From: Planctomycetota bacterium
GTDB lineage: Bacteria; Planctomycetota; Planctomycetia; Pirellulales; UBA1268
DNA length: 64,000 bases
NCBI GenBank assembly: GCA_016872555.1
Contig: VGZO01000003.1
Location: 62,001-126,000 of the forward strand
Direction: 5' to 3'
A program made the translations under genes and the position numbers. Below the pieces are notes generated by a model. It ran no database searches. It had not been told where the DNA came from and saw nothing but the letters and a program-made list of their open reading frames with translations. Positions 9,525 through 18,691 of the stretch are shown here, piece after piece; position 1 is the stretch's first letter; every line of letters begins with the position of its first letter.

Positions 9525-10382
9525 ATGCGTCGCCTCGCCATTCTCGGTCCGCTCGTCGCCGTCGCCGCCGGCTGCGCGCACCTCGCCGCGCCGGCGCCCA
9601 CCGATCCGGTCGCCCCCGGTCCGCCGCGCGGCGGGGGCGCCCGGCCGCGGACGCTCGCCTGCGAGATGTTCTTGCTGCGCGCCGCGGAAGGGGACGACCT
9701 CCGTGGTGACGGGCTGTGGCAGTTCGTCGACGAGCAGGTGTTTCCCGAACCGCTGCGGCGGCGTCTGGCCAGCCACGGCCTCCGCGCCGGCGTGGTCTCC
9801 GATCCGCCACCGGAGTGCCTCGCCGGCCGTCTCGCCCCCGCGACCACCGAGCCGGCGCCCCCTGCCGATCCGTCGCGGGTCCACAGCGTGCTACGGCTGC
9901 TGCCGGGGCAGGAAAGCGAGTTGGTGGCCGTCGCCGGCCCGCGCCGGCTGGTGATCCTCGAGCACGATGACGACGGCATCGGCGGTGGCACCTACGAAGA
10001 CGCCAGCGCCGTCGTCACGCTCGTCGCTCACCCCGGTGCCGACGGGAGAACCCGCCTGGTGCTCACCCCGACGGTCAAGCATGGCGCGATCGAACGCTCA
10101 TGGGAGGGCACGGACGGGGCTTTCCGGCTCGCCACCGGACAGCGGCGCCGCGGGTTCGACGGCCTGCGGATGGAAATCGAACTCGCCGACCATGAAGCGC
10201 TCGTCGTCGCCGGCGCCGGAGCCCCCGCCGCGACGGTCGGCGACGCCTTTTTCCGCGACGAGAGCGGCGCCACCGCAGTTCACCGGCTGCTCGTGATCCG
10301 TCCGCTCGCCCGGGCGCTCGATCCGCGATTCGCCGCCGCCGGCACCGGCTCCGGGGACCTGGAGAGCCTGCGTCGCCGTTGA
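9525..10382 (+). CDS. Lipoprotein of unknown function
   Basis: A 285-residue protein with a lipoprotein signal. A short basic start and hydrophobic stretch end in VAAGC, putting the lipidated Cys near residue 17, and a Pro/Gly-rich linker reaches about residue 45. The remainder has no motif I recognise. It contains alternating strand-like segments, for example RRLVILEHDDDGIGGGTYED and TRLVLTPTVKHGA, suggesting a beta-rich envelope domain. The C-terminal part (RLLVIRPLARALDPR) is better conserved-looking than the linker. It starts divergently from the SPFH gene. A 101-base gap separates it from the SAF-domain gene on the same strand, so the two may be cotranscribed. Confidence 0.8.
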   Translation: MRRLAILGPLVAVAAGCAHLAAPAPTDPVAPGPPRGGGARPRTLACEMFLLRAAEGDDLRGDGLWQFVDEQVFPEPLRRRLASHGLRAGVVSDPPPECLAGRLAPATTEPAPPADPSRVHSVLRLLPGQESELVAVAGPRRLVILEHDDDGIGGGTYEDASAVVTLVAHPGADGRTRLVLTPTVKHGAIERSWEGTDGAFRLATGQRRRGFDGLRMEIELADHEALVVAGAGAPAATVGDAFFRDESGATAVHRLLVIRPLARALDPRFAAAGTGSGDLESLRRR

Positions 10383-10483
10383 CGGGGAGCCGTCCGGGGG
10401 ACTGCGGGAACGGGGCAAGGCAAGGCCGGGGCCGGGAGCCGCTGCGACCTGACCCAGCCGGATGTGCCGATCACCACCGGCAT

Positions 10484-11929
10484 ATGGTGGCAACGAGCAC
10501 TCCCGATACCGATGCTTCCCGCCGCGCGGCGCGGCGATCGCGGTCGCTGACCGTGTTCGCCGCCGCCCTCGTCGCCGGCGCGGCGGTGGCCCTCGGCGTG
10601 AACCGGCTCCTCGAACTGCATCTCGAGCGCCAGCGGCCGCAGGTGGAACGCGAGGCGATCTTCGTCGCCCTCCGCTCGCTTCCCGGCGGTTCAGCGGTGA
10701 CCGTGTGGGACGTGGCGCTCAAGCCCTGGCCTCGGGCGATGGTGCCGGCGACGGCGATCCGGTCGATCGAGTCGTACGACGGCCTCACCACCCGCCAGCC
10801 GCTCCGCGAAGGACTTCCCCTCCTCGCCTCGCAGTTGTCGTTCGACCCCGAGGCGGCCAAGCGGACACCCGCTCCCACCGCGACCGTCACCGGCAACCAC
10901 GGCTCCGCAGGGGGCGACCTCTGGCTCCCCGGAGAAACCTCGGCCGGTGCCGAGCCGGTGGCCCGCGTACCGCAGGCGCCGGCGCCGGTCGCCCCGGCCG
11001 CCACGATCCCCGAGCCGACACTTCCCGATCCTGTGCCGGTGATCGCGCGCCAGGTGCCTTCCCGTGAGGAGCCTGCGGCAGTGCCCGCGCGTCCTGGCGT
11101 GGAAGCCCGGCAACCGACGGCGGCCATTTCAGCCGATCCGGGTTTCGTGCCGGTCGCGGTCTCGGCCGACGTCGATCCACCGGTGGGTGCCGCGGTGCCC
11201 ACCGCAGGCCCGGCGGCACCGACCGCATCGGTCGCCACCGTACCGACCACCGCCGACGGTGGCGAAGATCGCGTGGCCCGGCCGACCTCCTCCGCGGTGC
11301 TCACACCGCTGCTTCCGGCAAACTGGTCTCCCAGCCCGGCAGGCACGATCGTCGTCCCGCATCGACTGGCCCTCCGCGGTGGGGGCGACACCGCCGCCGC
11401 CGTGGCCGCTGCCGTGGGAGCCGCGGACCGCGCTCGAAGCGTGACCGATCTCGCTTCCCTGACGGCCGGTACGCCGGCAGAGAATCGGGTGGTCGACACG
11501 CCCGTCGTAGCCGAGCCCGGCGACGTCGATCCACCCGTGACGTCCATCGAGGAGCCCATCGCTCATCCAGTCCTCGATCCAGTCGTCGACGATCCGGTCT
11601 CCGCTCCGGCGGCTGTGGTGACGAGCGAATCCCCGGCGGCACCCCGGAAGCGCGTCGTCGCACGGCTCAAGCCATCGGCTCCGCTGTCACCCGCCCCGGT
11701 GACTGCTTCGGACGCGACGCCACCGACCAAAAAGGTGGTCGTCGCCCAGTTGAAGCCTTCAACACGCCGGCCGACGGCCGCCGGGACGACGCCCGAGGAA
11801 GCCGCAGCACTCCCGCGGCCTCTGCCCCCGACGACGACGCGGTCGCGCTCCCCGTCCGCCGCTCGCCCGAAGCCGCCGGCGGCGAGCCATGGATTCCGGC
11901 TGCCGTCGATCTTCGATTGGGGGCGGTGA
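10484..11929 (+). CDS. SAF-domain (CpaB-like) membrane-anchored protein with long Pro/Ala-rich tail
   Basis: A 481-residue protein with a basic cytoplasmic N-terminus and one membrane segment at about residues 24-41. A SAF-like domain follows (about 55-110), with AIFVALRSLPGGSAVTVWDV and QPLREGLPLL, which resembles the CpaB/FlgA family used in Flp pilus assembly. From about 120 on the chain is low-complexity Pro/Ala/Val/Thr, with duplicated basic patches RVVARLKPSAP and KVVVAQLKPST near 390-430. It ends FRLPSIFDWGR. No other Flp pilus gene is nearby, so pilus assembly is only a possibility. ATG 10484 is the first Met with coding character; an upstream in-frame extension lacks it. Confidence 0.75.
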   Translation: MVATSTPDTDASRRAARRSRSLTVFAAALVAGAAVALGVNRLLELHLERQRPQVEREAIFVALRSLPGGSAVTVWDVALKPWPRAMVPATAIRSIESYDGLTTRQPLREGLPLLASQLSFDPEAAKRTPAPTATVTGNHGSAGGDLWLPGETSAGAEPVARVPQAPAPVAPAATIPEPTLPDPVPVIARQVPSREEPAAVPARPGVEARQPTAAISADPGFVPVAVSADVDPPVGAAVPTAGPAAPTASVATVPTTADGGEDRVARPTSSAVLTPLLPANWSPSPAGTIVVPHRLALRGGGDTAAAVAAAVGAADRARSVTDLASLTAGTPAENRVVDTPVVAEPGDVDPPVTSIEEPIAHPVLDPVVDDPVSAPAAVVTSESPAAPRKRVVARLKPSAPLSPAPVTASDATPPTKKVVVAQLKPSTRRPTAAGTTPEEAAALPRPLPPTTTRSRSPSAARPKPPAASHGFRLPSIFDWGR

Positions 11930-11976
11930 CCATGGCGCCGGCGCCCGCCGCGCCGGCCCGCGACCGCCCGTGAGCG

Positions 11977-12630
11977 TCACTCCGCCGCCTCCGGCAGCGC
12001 GAACGGATCGAGCGTCCGGTGTTCCCCCCCGGTGCGCTCGCAGAGCGCCGCGAGGCGGGGCGACGGCGGGGCACCGTCGGCGGCGAAGCGGATCACGAAC
12101 AGCCGGGCGCCACCCGCGAGCCGCTCGAGTCGGCCGAGATCGGCAGCCGCGAGGTCGTCGCCGTCCTCCCCGTCGGTGAGCAGGAAGACGACGTCGGGGC
12201 GGAGGCGGAACGCGGCAGCCAACGGTTCGGCGTGGCGTGTGCCCCCGTCGGCGCGGACCGCACCGATGAAGCGCCGCGCCTCGGCACGGTTCGCCTCGGT
12301 GGCGAATACCGCCCGCCCCTCGCGCCCCGCGGGGGCGAAGACGTGGAGCCGATGGTTGTAAAAAATAACGTGGAACTGCTCCCCGTCGCCGAGCCGCGCG
12401 AGACTCGAGAGCAACTCCCTTTTGGCAGCCGCGAGCGGCCGGCCCGCCATGCTCGCCGACCGGTCGAAGACGTACACGAAGCGCCGGCCGCGCGCCGCCA
12501 GCCCGAACAGCGACGTCTCCGCCATCCCGGGGGAGTCCGGCGGCGCGGAAGTGCCGGCACCGCCGAGGGCCGCGACCGTCCCGGCCGCCGCGAGCCACCG
12601 ACGCCTCGACCGACGCTGCGGGGGGCTCAT
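11977..12630 (-). CDS. Exported VWA-domain protein
   Basis: A 217-residue protein starting with a twin-arginine-like basic run (RRSRRRW) and a hydrophobic segment (about residues 12-28), so probably exported. It is followed by a von Willebrand factor A fold with the MIDAS motif DRSASM (D-x-S-x-S) near residue 55, and TDGEDGDDL as the second acidic loop. VWA domains bind metal and protein ligands. Its ATG overlaps the stop of the upstream oxidoreductase as ATGA, so it is the last gene of a coupled three-gene run. Compact length suggests a VWA domain alone, without a von Willebrand C-terminal partner. Confidence 0.82.
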   Translation of the reverse strand: MSPPQRRSRRRWLAAAGTVAALGGAGTSAPPDSPGMAETSLFGLAARGRRFVYVFDRSASMAGRPLAAAKRELLSSLARLGDGEQFHVIFYNHRLHVFAPAGREGRAVFATEANRAEARRFIGAVRADGGTRHAEPLAAAFRLRPDVVFLLTDGEDGDDLAAADLGRLERLAGGARLFVIRFAADGAPPSPRLAALCERTGGEHRTLDPFALPEAAE

Positions 12631-13619
12631 GGTTCGATCACGATCTTTCCCGTGAGCACCCCCTGGCGCCCGATCGTCGCCGCCTCCTGCAGCGCGTGGG
12701 CTTCGGCGGTCGCCTCGAGGGGGAGAACGCGGTCGATCGGCGCGCGGAGCCGGCCGGCGGCGAGCCATCGCGCGATGTCGAGGCCGGCCGCGTACTGCAC
12801 GGTGCTCGCGGCATTGAACATCGCGAAACCGACCGCGCGGCAGCCCTTGACGTAAAACGGCCCCAACGGAAACAGCGGGCGTGCCTCGCGCCCCGCCATC
12901 AACACCAGCCTCCCCCCGGGAGCGAGCAGATCGACGGCTCGCGCCAGATCGGGCTCACGCTGTGTTTCCCACCAGACATCGACGCCACCGGGGGCCGCGG
13001 CCCGGATCCGCGCGTCGGCATCGGCAGCTCGGTAGTCGACGACCTCGTCGGCACCGAGGCCGCGTACCAGGTCACGTTTGGCCAACGCACCTGCCGTGGC
13101 GATCACCCGCGCTCCGAGGATCTTCGCCACCTGGACCACCGTCGAACCGACGCCCCCCGACGCGCCGTTGACCAGCAGCGTCTCGCCGACACGCAGCGCC
13201 GCATGGGTGACCAGTCCGAGATGCGCGGTGATCCCGACGAGGGCCACGGCCGCGGCCTCCCGGTCGGGGACACCGTCGGGTGTGGGAACGAGCCAGCGTG
13301 CGTCGACCGCCGCCCATTCCGAGAAGGTGCCCTGCCGCCCGAGCAGCCCCTGGTTGGAGCCCCAGACCCGCATCCCCGGATGCAGGCCGGCGACGTCGTC
13401 GGCCACCGCCACCACCTCGCCTGCCAGATCGCAGCCGACGACGAACGGCGACGGCAGCGGCATCGCCACCGCGCCGCTGCGGACGTAGGTATCGATCGGG
13501 TTGACCGCGCAGGCGCGCACGCGGACCAGCGCCTGCCCCGGCCCGACGACCGGGTCGGGCAACGCCCCGCAGCGGATCACCTCCGGTGGACCGGTGCGTT
13601 CGATGAACGCGGCTCTCAC
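12627..13619 (-). CDS. Zinc-independent NADPH:quinone reductase-like MDR oxidoreductase
   Basis: A 330-residue medium-chain dehydrogenase/reductase of the quinone-oxidoreductase type. The N-terminal GroES-like part shows CAVNPIDTYVRSG and VVGCDLAGEVVAVADD. The Rossmann part has the NADPH-binding NGASGGVGSTVVQVAK, about residues 141-156. The C-terminal part (GVLTGKIVIEP) is the standard family ending. No zinc-ligand cysteine cluster is present. The start is GTG 13619, which overlaps the upstream gene's stop as GTGA; the family N-terminus (RAAFIERTGPPEVI) begins right there. Substrate unknown; small quinones or enones are typical of the family. Confidence 0.9.
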   Translation of the reverse strand: MRAAFIERTGPPEVIRCGALPDPVVGPGQALVRVRACAVNPIDTYVRSGAVAMPLPSPFVVGCDLAGEVVAVADDVAGLHPGMRVWGSNQGLLGRQGTFSEWAAVDARWLVPTPDGVPDREAAAVALVGITAHLGLVTHAALRVGETLLVNGASGGVGSTVVQVAKILGARVIATAGALAKRDLVRGLGADEVVDYRAADADARIRAAAPGGVDVWWETQREPDLARAVDLLAPGGRLVLMAGREARPLFPLGPFYVKGCRAVGFAMFNAASTVQYAAGLDIARWLAAGRLRAPIDRVLPLEATAEAHALQEAATIGRQGVLTGKIVIEP

Positions 13620-14155
13620 CGTGCGGCCCCCGTCCTGCCTTCCGCCGCCCGACGGAGGACCACCGCCAACAGCCCCGTCAGCGCCAAGGCGAGCGCCGCC
13701 GCGGCGGCATAACGGAAGCGGCGGCGCCATGCCGCGTTGACCGCCTCGGCGTTGCGGTAGGCCAGCTCCTCAGGGGTCAGCGGCGGCGCGATCGGGCGAT
13801 GGCGCAGTTCAATCGCCCAGTTGCCGTAGGCGTTGACGTACGACATGGCCTGCATCTGCCGCTCGATGTCGTGGACGTCGACGGTGGGAGGAGGTGTCTG
13901 CGCGCGGAACACCTGCGCCAGCAGGCCACTCGTGGCCGCCAGCAGCAGCCCCACGAGGATCGCCGTATGGCCGGCCGTCCAATGCGACGAACGCTTCGTC
14001 ACGACCGGCACCGCGTCGCGCAGCTTGCCGAGATCACGCAGTTTCGGCACCGGGACGGAGCCCCCACAGCCAGGGCAGGGTGCTTCGCCTCCCGCATCGG
14101 CAGGGGTCACGGCGATCTCACGGCCACAACCGCAAGGCAGGAGGTAGGTCTTCAT
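13616..14155 (-). CDS. Zinc-ribbon membrane protein of unknown function
   Basis: The 179 residues begin with a compact zinc-ribbon-like module. Cys8 and Cys10 (LPCGC) pair with Cys27 and Cys30 (CPGCG), within a polypeptide that reads like a cytoplasmic rubredoxin-type knuckle. Two membrane segments follow, near 60-80 and 145-168, with a soluble loop between them rich in Pro/Gln and aromatic residues (YVNAYGNWAIELRH). ATG 14155 was chosen because the zinc knuckle starts immediately; upstream in-frame sequence is not coding-like. It is the first gene of the coupled run with the quinone reductase and VWA protein. No characterised function recognised. Confidence 0.75.
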   Translation of the reverse strand: MKTYLLPCGCGREIAVTPADAGGEAPCPGCGGSVPVPKLRDLGKLRDAVPVVTKRSSHWTAGHTAILVGLLLAATSGLLAQVFRAQTPPPTVDVHDIERQMQAMSYVNAYGNWAIELRHRPIAPPLTPEELAYRNAEAVNAAWRRRFRYAAAAALALALTGLLAVVLRRAAEGRTGAAR

Positions 14156-14381
14156 CGGCGCGTTTCCGGGCTCGGAAGGTGTCGGGACATCACCGTCGCC
14201 ACGCAGCGCAGGGCCACCGGGCATGGTCGGGTCGAGGCCGCTGAACGAACCGTTCCCCGGAAGCCGTCCAACGCGACCGCGACGTTGGTCGCCGACGGGG
14301 CACGACAATCGCGGCGAGCGCTTTTTTTTACCACCGGCGGCCTCCGGATGACGAAAATCCGTGCTCCGCCGGGAAAAAAAG

Positions 14382-14411
14382 TTGGCTTTCCGATGGTGGC
14401 AGCGACATAAT
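14382..14411 (+). promoter_or_regulatory. Weak sigma-70-type promoter candidate upstream of rpoD
   Basis: TTGGCT (14382-14387) and CATAAT (14406-14411) are 18 bases apart, just after a run of seven A residues. This is the most AT-rich point of the intergenic region. It points toward rpoD but lies about 640 bases away, so either there is a long leader or it drives something unrecognised. Confidence 0.3.
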
Positions 14412-14707
14412 GTGGAGTCCGCCGCACATCCGCCCCAGAGCCACGAAGCATCATGCTGGCCGGGGCGCGCACGCGTGCGAAAGCGGTTCGCGGTTGCGAT
14501 CCTCGTCGGGGGCGATGGTCACCAAGCCAGGCCTTCCGACCATGGCTGGAGACGAGCGGCGGATTCTGCGACGGCGCGGCTGCGGCAGTGGCTGTCGCGC
14601 CCATCGCCCGGATCGGCTCGGTCCTTCCCGCGTGGGCTACCGTCCGGACTCCATCGTTTCCTGTTCGGTTCATAAGGGGGGATCGGATCGCCGTGGTGAA
14701 CGTGGCT

Positions 14708-14759
14708 TGGTGGACTGAACTGGTGGACTGGCCTGGTGGACTGGCCTGGTGGACTGGGC
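14708..14759 (+). repeat. 13-base tandem repeat, four copies
   Basis: Four contiguous units of TGGTGGACTGGCC: copy 1 ends GAAC, copies 2 and 3 are identical, copy 4 ends GGGC. The period is not a multiple of three, and the region has no convincing gene, so it is not a coding repeat. It lies about 300 bases before the rpoD start. Confidence 0.9.
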
Positions 14760-15053
14760 AAGACGAGCCGATCATCCGCTCCCGGCACGGTGCCGGCGGA
14801 AGGGTCGGAACGTGACTGGACTCACGGGCGCCTTGAATCACACTGTTCGCCATCCGAATCATGGTGCGACGTCCACAGCCGGGGCGGAGACGAGCGACCG
14901 CGATCGAGCATGAGGAGTGATCGAGGCAAGCGGCGCTGCCTTCGCGGGCGCGTCGTGGTGATCAAGTGATCGATTGGCAATGACCGGCCACGCCCGGGGG
15001 CACTCCGCGCTCCCGATGCTGGCCGCACCTGTGGAACCCCAGGAGCCCTCATC

Positions 15054-16652
15054 TTGTACGACTCGCTGCTGGACGAACTCGAGGACGACGTCGTCTCCAA
15101 TCCGCAGGAGGTCGAGGACCTCACCGTGAAGGTCGTCGATGCCGAGGAGGCCGACGCCGACCTGCTCGCCGACGACGAGGCCCCGGTCCTCACCGACGGG
15201 GAGTTGGAGGCCGAGACGGAAAACGACGCCGACACCGACACCGTCGGGGACGGCGAGGAATTGCTCGTCGAGCAGGGGGAGAACTGGTCGGACGATCCGG
15301 TCCGCATGTACCTCACGCAGATGGGCGAGATTCCGCTGCTCACCCGGGCCCAGGAAATCCACCTCGCGCGGCAGATCGAGACGACCCGGGCGGCGTTCCG
15401 CGCCAAGCTGCTGGAGTGCGAGTATGTCTGCCGGCACGCCTACAAGGTGCTGGCGCGCGTCCACCGTGGCGAGCTGCCGTTCGACCGGACCGTCCAGGTC
15501 AGCGTCACCGACCGGCTGGAGAAGGATCAGATCCTCGGACGTCTGCCCCACAACCTCCGCACGCTCGAGGTGCTTCTGCGCCAGAACAAGGCCGACTACC
15601 GCATCGCCCTGTCGAAGAAGCGGCGGATGGCGGAACGGCGCGAGGCCTGGGCACGGCTCGGGCGGCGCCGGCGGCGCTGCGTGCGCCTCGTCGAAGAGCT
15701 CGGCCTGCGGACGCAGCGGATCGAGGCGATGATCCCGGCCCTCGAGGACTTCGTCCGTCAGCTACGCGACCTGCGCGGCAAGATCGAGGCCCACAAGCGG
15801 TCGAAGCAGCCGCCGACGGGCCGCGAGAAGCTCGTCGAGGAGTACCGAGCGATCCTCAAGGCCTGCCAGGAGACCCCGGCGAGCCTCAAGCGGCGCGTCG
15901 ACGAGATCCGCGTCATCTACATGCGGTACCAGAAGGCAAAGCGCGGCCTGTCGGAGGGCAACCTCCGGCTCGTGGTGTCGATCGCGAAGAAGTACCGCAA
16001 CCGCGGCCTGTCGTTCCTCGACCTCATCCAGGAGGGGAATGCCGGGCTGATGCGGGCGGTCGACAAGTTCGAGTACCGCCGCGGGTTCAAGTTCTGCACC
16101 TACGCGACGTGGTGGATCCGCCAGGCGATCACCCGGGCCGTCGCCGACCAGAGCCGGACGATCCGCATCCCGGTTCACATGGTCGAGACGATGTCGCGGG
16201 TGCGCAACGTTGCCCGGCAGCTGCTCCAGGAGTACGGCCGCGAGCCGACGATCGAGGAGATCGCGGCCCGCGCCGGAACGCCGCTGGAGGAAACCCGGCG
16301 GGTGACCGCGATGAGCCGCTACCCGATCAGCCTCGATCGCCCCGTCGGCAACAGCGAGGACAGCCATTTCGGCGATCTGCTCCCCGACAGCGGCGCCGAG
16401 AACCCGGCTGTCGGTGCCGCCCAGGAGATGCTCCGCAACCGGATCGCCAAGGTCCTCAAGAGCCTCTCCTACCGGGAGCGCGAGATCATCAAGCTCCGCT
16501 ACGGCCTCGGCGACGGCTACAGCTACACGCTCGAGGAGGTGGGGCACATCTTCAAGGTGACGCGCGAGCGGATCCGGCAGATCGAGGCCAAGGCGGTCCG
16601 CAAGCTGCAAGCCCCGGCCCGCAGCGAGGAGCTCGCCGGGTTTCTCGACTGA
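15054..16652 (+). CDS. rpoD: RNA polymerase sigma-70 factor, principal type
   Basis: A 532-residue sigma-70 family protein. The N-terminal ~75 residues are very acidic (region 1.1-like). Region 1.2 is clear ([20 protein letters not shown], near residues 82-101). A long basic helical insertion (about 150-290) precedes region 2 (from about 303: [16 protein letters not shown], then [17 protein letters not shown]). Region 3 follows, and region 4 has a helix-turn-helix ([20 protein letters not shown]) near residue 493. It therefore should recognise ordinary -10/-35 promoters. The start is TTG 15054, supported by AGGAG at 15041-15045; no ATG fits as well. A strong terminator 60 bases downstream ends the unit, so it is probably monocistronic. 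Confidence 0.93.
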   Translation: MYDSLLDELEDDVVSNPQEVEDLTVKVVDAEEADADLLADDEAPVLTDGELEAETENDADTDTVGDGEELLVEQGENWSDDPVRMYLTQMGEIPLLTRAQEIHLARQIETTRAAFRAKLLECEYVCRHAYKVLARVHRGELPFDRTVQVSVTDRLEKDQILGRLPHNLRTLEVLLRQNKADYRIALSKKRRMAERREAWARLGRRRRRCVRLVEELGLRTQRIEAMIPALEDFVRQLRDLRGKIEAHKRSKQPPTGREKLVEEYRAILKACQETPASLKRRVDEIRVIYMRYQKAKRGLSEGNLRLVVSIAKKYRNRGLSFLDLIQEGNAGLMRAVDKFEYRRGFKFCTYATWWIRQAITRAVADQSRTIRIPVHMVETMSRVRNVARQLLQEYGREPTIEEIAARAGTPLEETRRVTAMSRYPISLDRPVGNSEDSHFGDLLPDSGAENPAVGAAQEMLRNRIAKVLKSLSYREREIIKLRYGLGDGYSYTLEEVGHIFKVTRERIRQIEAKAVRKLQAPARSEELAGFLD

Positions 16653-16713
16653 GGCCCGGCCCACGGCCGCGCCGGCGGGCGGTTGACCGCGACGGGGCGG
16701 ACGAAGATCATCC

Positions 16714-16746
16714 GGCGGGCCGCGGTTTCCGCGGCCCGCCGTTTTT
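16714..16746 (+). terminator. Rho-independent terminator of rpoD
   Basis: A perfect 12-base-pair GC-rich stem (16714-16725 with 16729-16740), a TTT loop, then GTTTTT. It lies 61 bases after the rpoD stop and 29 bases before the VOC-protein start, which places that gene in a separate unit. Confidence 0.9.
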
Positions 16747-16775
16747 CATCCCGCGTTGCCGTGAGGGCCCCCACC

Positions 16776-17318
16776 ATGCGCCGCCTGTTCACCGCTCTCC
16801 TCATCGCCTCGCCGCTCATGCTCCCCGGCGCCCGGGCGGCGGATCAGGTCCCCTTCCCGTCGACGACGATCGACCTCGGCACCGTCGTCACCGATATCGA
16901 GAAGTCGGTCCGCTTCTACACCGAGGGGATCGGGTTCAGTGAACTGCCCGGTTTCGACGTTTCGGCCGACATCGCCGCCGCGGCCGGCCTCACCGACAAC
17001 AAACCGCTATCGATCAGGGTGCTCGTGCTCGGCAGGGGGCCGCAGGCGACGAAGCTCAAGCTCATGCAGGTCGCCGGGACGCAGCCCGCCCGCAGCCCCA
17101 ACGAATTCATCCACAGCCACACCGGCTTCCGGTATTTGACGATCCTCGTTCCCGACACGACGGCGGCGCTGTCACGCCTGGAGAAACTCGGCGTCAAGCC
17201 GATCGCCCGGTCACCCGTCGCCCTCCCGGCGACGCTCGTGCCCCCAGGGGACCAATTCCTGACCGTCGTCCGTGATCCGGACGGCAATCTTGTGGAGTTG
17301 ATCGGGCCACGGAAGTGA
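16776..17318 (+). CDS. Exported VOC-superfamily (glyoxalase-like) protein
   Basis: A 180-residue protein with a signal peptide (MRRLFTALLIASP, cleavage near ARA at about 22-24) followed by one VOC/glyoxalase module. TIDLGTVVTDIEKSVRFYTE opens it, FRYLTILVPDTTAALSRLE forms the second beta-alpha unit, and LTVVRDPDGNLVELIGP closes it. The DPDGN-x-VEL ending is the common metal-side signature, with the Glu as a likely metal ligand. Export is unusual for glyoxalase-type enzymes but is seen in planctomycetes. Substrate unknown. ATG 16776 is chosen because the signal peptide starts there. It follows the rpoD terminator. Confidence 0.83.
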   Translation: MRRLFTALLIASPLMLPGARAADQVPFPSTTIDLGTVVTDIEKSVRFYTEGIGFSELPGFDVSADIAAAAGLTDNKPLSIRVLVLGRGPQATKLKLMQVAGTQPARSPNEFIHSHTGFRYLTILVPDTTAALSRLEKLGVKPIARSPVALPATLVPPGDQFLTVVRDPDGNLVELIGPRK

Positions 17319-17388
17319 CTTTCGTGGCTGCGGATCCTGCCGCCCGGCCTGGCAGCGGACGATCCCGGTGGCGTCCAGACCGTGCGAT

Positions 17389-17417
17389 TTGCACCGACCG
17401 CACCCCGAGGGTAATTC
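17389..17417 (+). promoter_or_regulatory. Promoter candidate for the KAS III-like gene
   Basis: TTGCAC (17389-17394) and TAATTC (17412-17417) are separated by 17 bases in a 244-base intergenic region. The gene starts 145 bases further on. Sequence match only; no other feature was seen in this gap. Confidence 0.3.
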
Positions 17418-17562
17418 CGACCTGCGGGGGAGCGGCCGACCGGCCCGCTCGACGGGGGAGAGTGTGCGGTGGGAAGTCCCGCCGATTTCCCGCTGGCTCC
17501 GGGGGCCGCCAGTCGGCATATTCCCGCCCCCGGGTCCCGGGGCCGGGATGCGGAGGTGGGCG

Positions 17563-18681
17563 ATGTCACGGCGCTTCATGGGCAACTCGCTGGGAATCGC
17601 GGCGATCGCCGTCCACGAACCTGACTGGATCCTGGACAACGGCTGGTTCGGCCCGGAGATGCCGCGGAAGTTCCGGCACCACACCGGCATCGAAGCCCGT
17701 GGGATCTCGCTCGACGACGAACTGACGATGGCGATCGCTGCCGTGCGCCGGCTCGTCCGCCAGACCGGCTGCGACCTGGCCGATTGCCGGGGCATCCTCC
17801 TGGTGTCGCCGTCGCTGATCCCGCCGAGCGTCGCGCAGCGCTATCTCGGCCCTGCCGCCGCCGCCTGCGAGCGGCCGGGGCATGCCGCCCGCGCGTTGGT
17901 GCGCCGGCTCGGCCTCGACCGCTGCCGGGCGATGGGCATCAACTGGTTCTGCAGCGGCTTCGCCCGGGCCCTCGCACTCCTTGACGACCGCTGGGCGCCC
18001 CGCGGCCTGTTCGGTGACGACGGGTTCGCGCTCGTCGTCGTCACCAACCGCATCAGCCGGATCACCGACTACGGCTGCCGGCAGACCGGCGGTCTGTTCG
18101 GCGACATGGCGACGGCGACGCTGGTCGCCCCGGTCACGTCGTCACGGTATCCGGTCCACTTCACGATCGAGCACGCCCACGCCAACAAGGTGGGTGTCGC
18201 CCGGCCTGCGTTCGACTTCCACGTCGCCGACGCCGTTCCCGTGCCGACCCCGGCGGGAGGGAGCCGCATCGACCGGCATCGGCTGGTCTACTCGCTCGAC
18301 GGCATGGCGATCGCCGACGCGGCGCCCCGGGCGATGGCGGCCGCGGTCGCGGACGCCCTGGCGGCCACGGGGTTGTCGGGGGGCGACGTCGATCACGTCG
18401 TGCCCCACCAGGCCGGCGCGGGGATCGTGCGCTTCACAGGGATGCAGCTCGAGCCGCTCGGGATCCGCTGCCCGCCGCTCAATGGCATGACGGCCCGGAC
18501 CGGCAACGTCAGCGCCTGCTCGATCCCCCACGCGCTGCACCATGCCTGGGACGATCTCCACGGCCTCGTCGCCTGTCCGACGACCGCCGTCGGCAGTCCG
18601 GGGCGGGCGGAAATCTCGCGCGGATGCATCCTCCTCCGCTCCACGGCCGATCACGACCGGCCCAACAGCGCCGCCGCCTGA
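17563..18681 (+). CDS. 3-oxoacyl-ACP synthase III-like (KAS III/FabH family) protein
   Basis: A 372-residue thiolase-fold enzyme with the decarboxylating-condensation triad intact: Cys130 (INWFCSGFARAL), His282 (VVPHQAG) and Asn315 (TGNVSACS). It would join an acyl-CoA or acyl-ACP to malonyl-ACP, or carry out a related acyl transfer. Outside the active site it is divergent from housekeeping FabH, so a secondary or surface-lipid role is equally likely. ATG 17563 is set by GGAGGTGGG five bases upstream. An earlier in-frame ATG at 17548 has no ribosome site. No acyl carrier protein gene is adjacent. It converges with cysC. Confidence 0.85.
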   Translation: MSRRFMGNSLGIAAIAVHEPDWILDNGWFGPEMPRKFRHHTGIEARGISLDDELTMAIAAVRRLVRQTGCDLADCRGILLVSPSLIPPSVAQRYLGPAAAACERPGHAARALVRRLGLDRCRAMGINWFCSGFARALALLDDRWAPRGLFGDDGFALVVVTNRISRITDYGCRQTGGLFGDMATATLVAPVTSSRYPVHFTIEHAHANKVGVARPAFDFHVADAVPVPTPAGGSRIDRHRLVYSLDGMAIADAAPRAMAAAVADALAATGLSGGDVDHVVPHQAGAGIVRFTGMQLEPLGIRCPPLNGMTARTGNVSACSIPHALHHAWDDLHGLVACPTTAVGSPGRAEISRGCILLRSTADHDRPNSAAA

Positions 18682-18691
18682 CGCCGAAGGC

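Larger units (their letters stand above)
14156..15053. other. Long non-coding region upstream of rpoD
   Basis: About 900 bases without a gene I can support. Open frames exist on both strands, but their translations are Arg/Pro/Ser-rich, lack family motifs and lack ribosome sites. Visible content: the leader of the zinc-ribbon gene; a poly-T/poly-A rich segment at 14320-14412 with a promoter candidate; a 13-base tandem repeat at 14708-14759; and a rather neutral stretch up to the AGGAG that serves the sigma factor. If the promoter at 14382 is real, rpoD would have a 5' leader of about 640 bases. Confidence 0.55.

Noticed and set aside
14152..14862. 236-codon minus-strand frame in the rpoD upstream region
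   Set aside because: Compositionally random, contains the 13-base repeats out of phase, no ribosome site, and overlaps the zinc-ribbon gene start.
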